From positions 1-37,211 of the forward strand of contig CAJTRU010000036.1 of NCBI GenBank assembly GCA_910579085.1: a stretch of DNA of 37,211 nucleotides, read 5' to 3'. Position numbers and translations under genes: made by a program. Source of the DNA: an uncultured Lachnospiraceae bacterium. GTDB lineage: Bacteria; Bacillota; Clostridia; Lachnospirales; Lachnospiraceae. Shown in pieces: positions 34,242 through 37,211 of this stretch (position 1 is its first letter; every line of letters begins with the position of its first letter). The notes under the pieces are model-generated. The model made no database searches and had not been told where the DNA came from. It was given only the letters and a program-made list of their open reading frames with translations.

Positions 34242-35531
34242 TTATTTATAATAGTCAAATTGCAGGCCATACATTTTTACTGTATCGCCTTCTTCAATAC
34301 CAAGCGCTTCAAGTTCTTTAATAATCCCTGATGTATGAAGGAATTTCTGGAAGAAACTAAACCCTTTTTCAGAGTCAAGGTTTGTATATCCAAGCATCCT
34401 TTCAATACGCGGGCCTTCTACAACATAAATATTTTCTTTATCATCATATGTTACTGTATATGGCTCATCAGCAAATGTCTGGCTTTCCTCTTCATATTCC
34501 TTTTCAAATACAACCTGTTCTTTACCTGTCTTATCAAGAAGCCCTTTTACATAATATAAAAGTTCCTTTACTCCCTTGCCGCTTACTGCTGATATTGGAA
34601 ATACTTTTATGCCTTTTGGCTCAAATTCTTCTTTAAGCAATGTAATAACTGTGTCTTCTTCTGTACCATAAAAAACATCTGTCTTGTTAGCGGCAATAAC
34701 CTGTGGCCTTTCAAGCAGGCCTTTGTTATACCTGTCAAGCTCATTATTTATAATGTTTATATCATTTAACGGGTCCCTGCCCTCTGTAGATGCGGCATCT
34801 ACCATATGGATAAAAACCCTTGTACGTTCTATATGCCTTAAAAAGTCATGTCCAAGCCCTGCACCATCTGATGCACCTTCTATAAGCCCTGGAATATCTG
34901 CAATAACAAAGCCGTCTGCATCATCAAGGTCTACAACACCAAGTATTGGCTGCAATGTAGTGAAATGATAGTTTGCAATTTTAGGCTTTGCATTGCTTAC
35001 ACGTGACAGAAATGTTGATTTGCCCACATTTGGAAAACCTACAAGCCCTACATCAGCTATTGTTTTCAGTTCCAATATTACATACAGCTCCCGCCCAGGC
35101 TTTCCAGGCTGTGCATATTTAGGCACTTGCATTGTTGGTGTTGCATAATGCATATTTCCTTTGCCGCCCCTGCCGCCTTTTAAGATAACTTCCCGTTTAC
35201 AGCCATATGACATATCTGCAATTACTTTTCCTGTCTCTGCTTCCCTTACAACAGTTCCTTCAGGTACTTTTACAACAAGGTCTGCACCATCAGCACCATG
35301 ACAGCGTTTCTTGCTTCCAGGCTGCCCGTCACCTGCACAATATTTCCTTACATGCCTGAAATCATTAAGTGTGTTAATACCTGTGTCAACCTCAAATACA
35401 AGGTCGCCGCCCCTGCCGCCATCACCGCCGTCAGGCCCTCCTGCTGCAACATAAAGTTCACGCCTGAAACTTACATGGCCGTCACCGCCCTTGCCAGAAC
35501 GTATATATATTTTAGCACTGTCAGCAAACAT
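34242..35531 (-). CDS. obg: GTPase Obg (CgtA)
   Basis: Obg is an essential GTPase tied to 50S ribosome assembly and stress control. MFADSAKIYIRSGKGGDG is taken as the start, with AAGG 7 nt upstream; a frame 26 codons longer runs into the rpmA terminator hairpin. The 429-residue protein has the glycine-rich Obg fold (GGPDGGDGGRGGD, GGRGGKGN), a G domain with GFPNVGKSTF, DIPGL and NKTD, and a C-terminal OCT domain (RIERMLGYTNLDSEKGF). The rplU-prp-rpmA-obg order is the standard Firmicute arrangement. Confidence 0.97.
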   Translation of the reverse strand: MFADSAKIYIRSGKGGDGHVSFRRELYVAAGGPDGGDGGRGGDLVFEVDTGINTLNDFRHVRKYCAGDGQPGSKKRCHGADGADLVVKVPEGTVVREAETGKVIADMSYGCKREVILKGGRGGKGNMHYATPTMQVPKYAQPGKPGRELYVILELKTIADVGLVGFPNVGKSTFLSRVSNAKPKIANYHFTTLQPILGVVDLDDADGFVIADIPGLIEGASDGAGLGHDFLRHIERTRVFIHMVDAASTEGRDPLNDINIINNELDRYNKGLLERPQVIAANKTDVFYGTEEDTVITLLKEEFEPKGIKVFPISAVSGKGVKELLYYVKGLLDKTGKEQVVFEKEYEEESQTFADEPYTVTYDDKENIYVVEGPRIERMLGYTNLDSEKGFSFFQKFLHTSGIIKELEALGIEEGDTVKMYGLQFDYYK

Positions 35532-35607
35532 CATTCCACCTTCTTTCTGCATTACAGCAATCCATACAATCTGTATATAAAATTTCTTCTTTTCCTTAAA
35601 CAGCAAC

Positions 35608-35633
35608 AAAGGGGCTGTAGAAACAGCCCCTTT
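35608..35633 (-). terminator. Terminator between rpmA and obg
   Basis: A perfect 11-bp stem (AAAGGGGCTGT, 35608-35618, with 35623-35633) and a 4-nt loop lies about 30 nt after the rpmA stop codon. On the minus strand the stem ends in TTT followed by GTTGCTGTTT. It probably reduces read-through from the ribosomal genes into obg. Confidence 0.65.
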
Positions 35634-35662
35634 ATAACTCTTGCCAGAATTCAGATAAAAGT

Positions 35663-35950
35663 CTATTTAGCTTCTACTGGATATACAGAAGCCTGCTTCT
35701 TATCCCTTCCTTTTCTTTCAAAACGGAGTACACCATCTACTAAAGCAAATAATGTATCATCACTTCCACGGCCCACATTTACGCCTGGATGTATCTTTGT
35801 GCCACGCTGCCTGTAAAGAATATTACCTGCAAGCACAAACTGGCCATCTGCCCTTTTTGCCCCTAATCTCTTTGACTCTGAGTCCCTGCCGTTCTTGGTA
35901 GAACCCATTCCCTTTTTATGGGCAAATAACTGAAGGTCCATCTTTAACAT
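35663..35950 (-). CDS. rpmA: 50S ribosomal protein L27 (with Prp-cleaved leader)
   Basis: L27 sits near the peptidyl transferase centre, its N-terminus reaching the active site. The 95-residue product starts MLKMDLQLF followed by AHKKGMGSTKNGRDSESKRL. The LQLF-AHKKG motif is the Firmicute leader cleaved by the Prp protease, here after Phe9. The prp gene is directly upstream. AGGAGG lies 8 nt before the start. Confidence 0.97.
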   Translation of the reverse strand: MLKMDLQLFAHKKGMGSTKNGRDSESKRLGAKRADGQFVLAGNILYRQRGTKIHPGVNVGRGSDDTLFALVDGVLRFERKGRDKKQASVYPVEAK

Positions 35951-36032
35951 ATTCTTACACCTCCTGATTATAATCTTCTTAACTTTTTAACTATTTCCAG
36001 CTTCCCAGCTATTTCTAGTTTTCTATACTAAA

Positions 36033-36380
36033 CTAATCCTGGGTTTTCTTAGTCTTTTTGATTTTAATATTAATATATTTCTTTCCATATTCATCTTGCA
36101 GTGCCTTAAGACCCAGCACAAGTGAATTCATTAAAAGCTCGGCAGCTTCACTTACTGGTTCTGACAAAATATCAAAAGAAACCACATCTTTTTCTTTATG
36201 CACTGCCCCGTCAAACTGGTCATCTGTAAACTGCTCTACTGAATTCATAGTATTAATAACCAGCACAGATACCGCCGAACACACTATATCACTGCCATAT
36301 GCTGCAAAACCAGCATGTCCTTCCATACGGAAACCACAATAAACATTACTATGGTTCTGGTAAATTGTAACCTTTATCAT
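36033..36380 (-). CDS. prp: Ribosomal-processing cysteine protease Prp
   Basis: Prp removes the N-terminal leader of L27 before ribosome assembly in Firmicutes. The 115-residue protein has the catalytic pair in MEGHAGFA (His22) and DIVCSAVSVL (Cys34), the positions known for this family, and the conserved AVSVLVINTMNSVEQF helix. It lies between rplU and rpmA as usual, and the L27 encoded here has the matching cleavage site. AAGGTGG precedes the start. Confidence 0.95.
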   Translation of the reverse strand: MIKVTIYQNHSNVYCGFRMEGHAGFAAYGSDIVCSAVSVLVINTMNSVEQFTDDQFDGAVHKEKDVVSFDILSEPVSEAAELLMNSLVLGLKALQDEYGKKYINIKIKKTKKTQD

Positions 36381-36404
36381 GCTGCCACCTTACTGGCTTA
36401 ACAG

Positions 36405-36710
36405 TTAAGCATTAATCTTTTCAATCTTAACCTGTGTAAAGCTCTGCCTGTGGCCATTCTTCTTATGGTATCCAGTCTTTCTCTTATATCTGTAAACAAT
36501 AACTTTCTTTGCACGGCCTTCCTTAACTACAGAAGCTGTAACTGTTGAACCAGCCACGTCAGCACCTGCCTTAATTGTTCCATCGTTTACAGCAATAACA
36601 TCATCAAAAGTAACTGTCTCACCTGCTTTAACAGCAAGTTTTTCTACGTTAATGATATCACCTTCAGATACTTTGTACTGCTTGCCACCTGTTGCAATAA
36701 CTGCGTACAT
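36405..36710 (-). CDS. rplU: 50S ribosomal protein L21
   Basis: The 101-residue protein opens with MYAVIATGGKQYKVSEGD and ends with the rRNA-binding segment KRKTGYHKKNGHRQSFTQVK, both diagnostic of bL21. GGAGG lies 7 nt before the start. It is the first gene of the rplU-prp-rpmA operon, with a promoter and a structured leader upstream. Confidence 0.98.
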   Translation of the reverse strand: MYAVIATGGKQYKVSEGDIINVEKLAVKAGETVTFDDVIAVNDGTIKAGADVAGSTVTASVVKEGRAKKVIVYRYKRKTGYHKKNGHRQSFTQVKIEKINA

Positions 36711-36720
36711 ATCTGCACCT

Positions 36721-36800
36721 CCTATTTATCATTACTCGCTAGTTTTGGTGTCTGTAACTATTACAGAACTTTATAAAACCTCACTAAGCGGCACACTAGT
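36721..36800 (-). ncRNA. Probable ribosomal protein L21 leader RNA
   Basis: The leader between the predicted transcription start and the rplU ribosome-binding site contains a perfect CTGTAA-TAG-TTACAG hairpin. Flanking segments can pair (GTTTT with AAAAC), as expected for a structured autoregulatory leader. L21 leaders are a known class in Firmicutes upstream of rplU. I cannot match it to the covariance model by eye, so the call rests on position and the hairpin. Confidence 0.45.
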
Positions 36801-36802
36801 GT

Positions 36803-36831
36803 AGTTTAACATTGCTTCCTGTATTTGTCAA
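36803..36831 (-). promoter_or_regulatory. Promoter of rplU-prp-rpmA
   Basis: A perfect -35 TTGACA (36826-36831) is followed after 17 nt by TAAACT (36803-36808, 4/6). It lies about 95 nt before rplU and a few bases from the apparent end of an insertion sequence. Confidence 0.6.
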
Positions 36832-36833
36832 TA

Positions 36834-37211
36834 AGGAAATTTTTTGAGTTTCCCCATTTTTTTAGTTTAAGTGTCATCAAACCCCATTTTTAATACAGTT
36901 AGCAGGAAACTGGTGGCATAGCAGAATTTGTTTTCTAAAATAATTCATTATTCCAGAACTTGTTTTAGAAAAAATCCGTTCAAAAACATACCCCATTGCA
37001 TAAAAAACAAATTCGGGGATTTTATATATCCTTTTTGAACATTCAAATACCATGTCCATAAACGGGCTTCCATTATTTTCAGAATAAAATATTCCCAGAT
37101 AACCAGCTGCCAGTGTTGCAAAAAAATTCAGGTTATGTATTGAGTTTAATGACATTACACGTAAATCCTCAAAATTAAACTGCTGGTTTTTAAAACGGAA
37201 GTATTCTTCTA
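36834..37211 (-). mobile_element. Partial IS4-like insertion sequence at the right edge
   Basis: The transposase fragment plus its AT-rich 3' flank (about 36834-36876) suggest the end of an insertion sequence. The terminal inverted repeat cannot be confirmed because the other end is outside the window; the boundary is a guess from where the rplU promoter begins. Confidence 0.4.
36877..37211 (-). CDS. IS4-like transposase, C-terminal fragment (runs off the window)
   Basis: The frame is open from the window edge: EEYFRFKNQQFNFEDLRV precedes the internal Met at 37155 and continues with MSLNSIHNLNFFATLAAGYL. The EEYFRFKNQ segment matches the region around the catalytic Glu (YREK-type signature) of IS4-family DDE transposases, followed by their usual hydrophobic C-terminal helices. 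The N-terminal and central DDE parts lie outside this window, so completeness cannot be judged. The stop codon is about 45 nt from the rplU -35 box. Confidence 0.7.
   Translation of the reverse strand, partial: EEYFRFKNQQFNFEDLRVMSLNSIHNLNFFATLAAGYLGIFYSENNGSPFMDMVFECSKRIYKIPEFVFYAMGYVFERIFSKTSSGIMNYFRKQILLCHQFPANCIKNGV

Noticed and set aside
35532..35609. Longer N-terminus of Obg
   Set aside because: It would begin within the rpmA terminator hairpin; Obg proteins start at MFADSAKI.

Overview
The window is a low-GC chromosomal segment of a Clostridia-class Firmicute, most likely a Lachnospiraceae-type gut anaerobe. This is an inference from gene content and order: a Clostridia-style dcw cluster, the yqfC-yqfD-phoH-HD-ybeY block, sporulation-family genes (yqfC, yqfD, spoVD-like and spoVB-like), a ribosomal protein L27 with a Prp-cleavable leader, a PocR-domain chemoreceptor, and AAA-ATPase-like/PD-(D/E)XK and Uma2 genes. 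No rRNA, tRNA or CRISPR array was seen. Almost all genes lie on the minus strand; only the AAA/PD-(D/E)XK gene, a Uma2 remnant and a DUF1836 gene are on the plus strand.

Layout. 1-7.0 kb is an accessory and signalling region: a soluble PocR-MCP protein, a secreted metallo-beta-lactamase-fold lipoprotein, a cytoplasmic GH13 amylase, a PAS-GGDEF-EAL c-di-GMP protein and a CPBP membrane protease. 7.1-18.7 kb is the division and cell-wall (dcw) cluster, read leftwards: mraZ, rsmH, ftsL, two class B PBPs, mraY, murD, ftsW, ftsQ, ftsZ. It supplies lipid I/II precursors, the septal transpeptidase and glycosyltransferase pair and the Z ring. murE, murF, murG, murC and ftsA are not in this cluster. 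19.0-24.3 kb is an accessory island between core blocks. It holds a secreted protein with 29 leucine-rich repeats, a divergent AAA/PD-(D/E)XK gene and a broken Uma2 gene. 24.3-30.5 kb carries a MurJ/SpoVB-type flippase, ybeY, a degenerate PgpH-like HD protein, phoH, yqfD and yqfC. 30.6-32.1 kb has a DUF1836 gene and a PHP phosphoesterase. 32.1-36.8 kb carries scpB, scpA, a degenerate site-2-protease-like gene, obg, rpmA, prp and rplU, headed by a good promoter and a probable L21 leader. The right edge cuts an IS4-like transposase gene.

Most notable observations. (1) The LRR gene has a textbook phase-variation promoter: a perfect -35 (TTGACA) and a perfect -10 (TATAAT) separated by 16 nt that end in a run of nine G. 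(2) The AAA/PD-(D/E)XK gene carries an in-frame insert of about 75 bp made of three back-to-back perfect hairpins, resembling a protein-coding palindromic mobile repeat. (3) A structured intergenic repeat occurs three times (left edge, about 2.8 kb, about 24.2 kb); one copy adjoins the broken Uma2 gene. (4) Two membrane proteins in otherwise conserved operons have lost catalytic metal ligands: the PgpH-like HD protein and the site-2-protease-like protein next to scpA.
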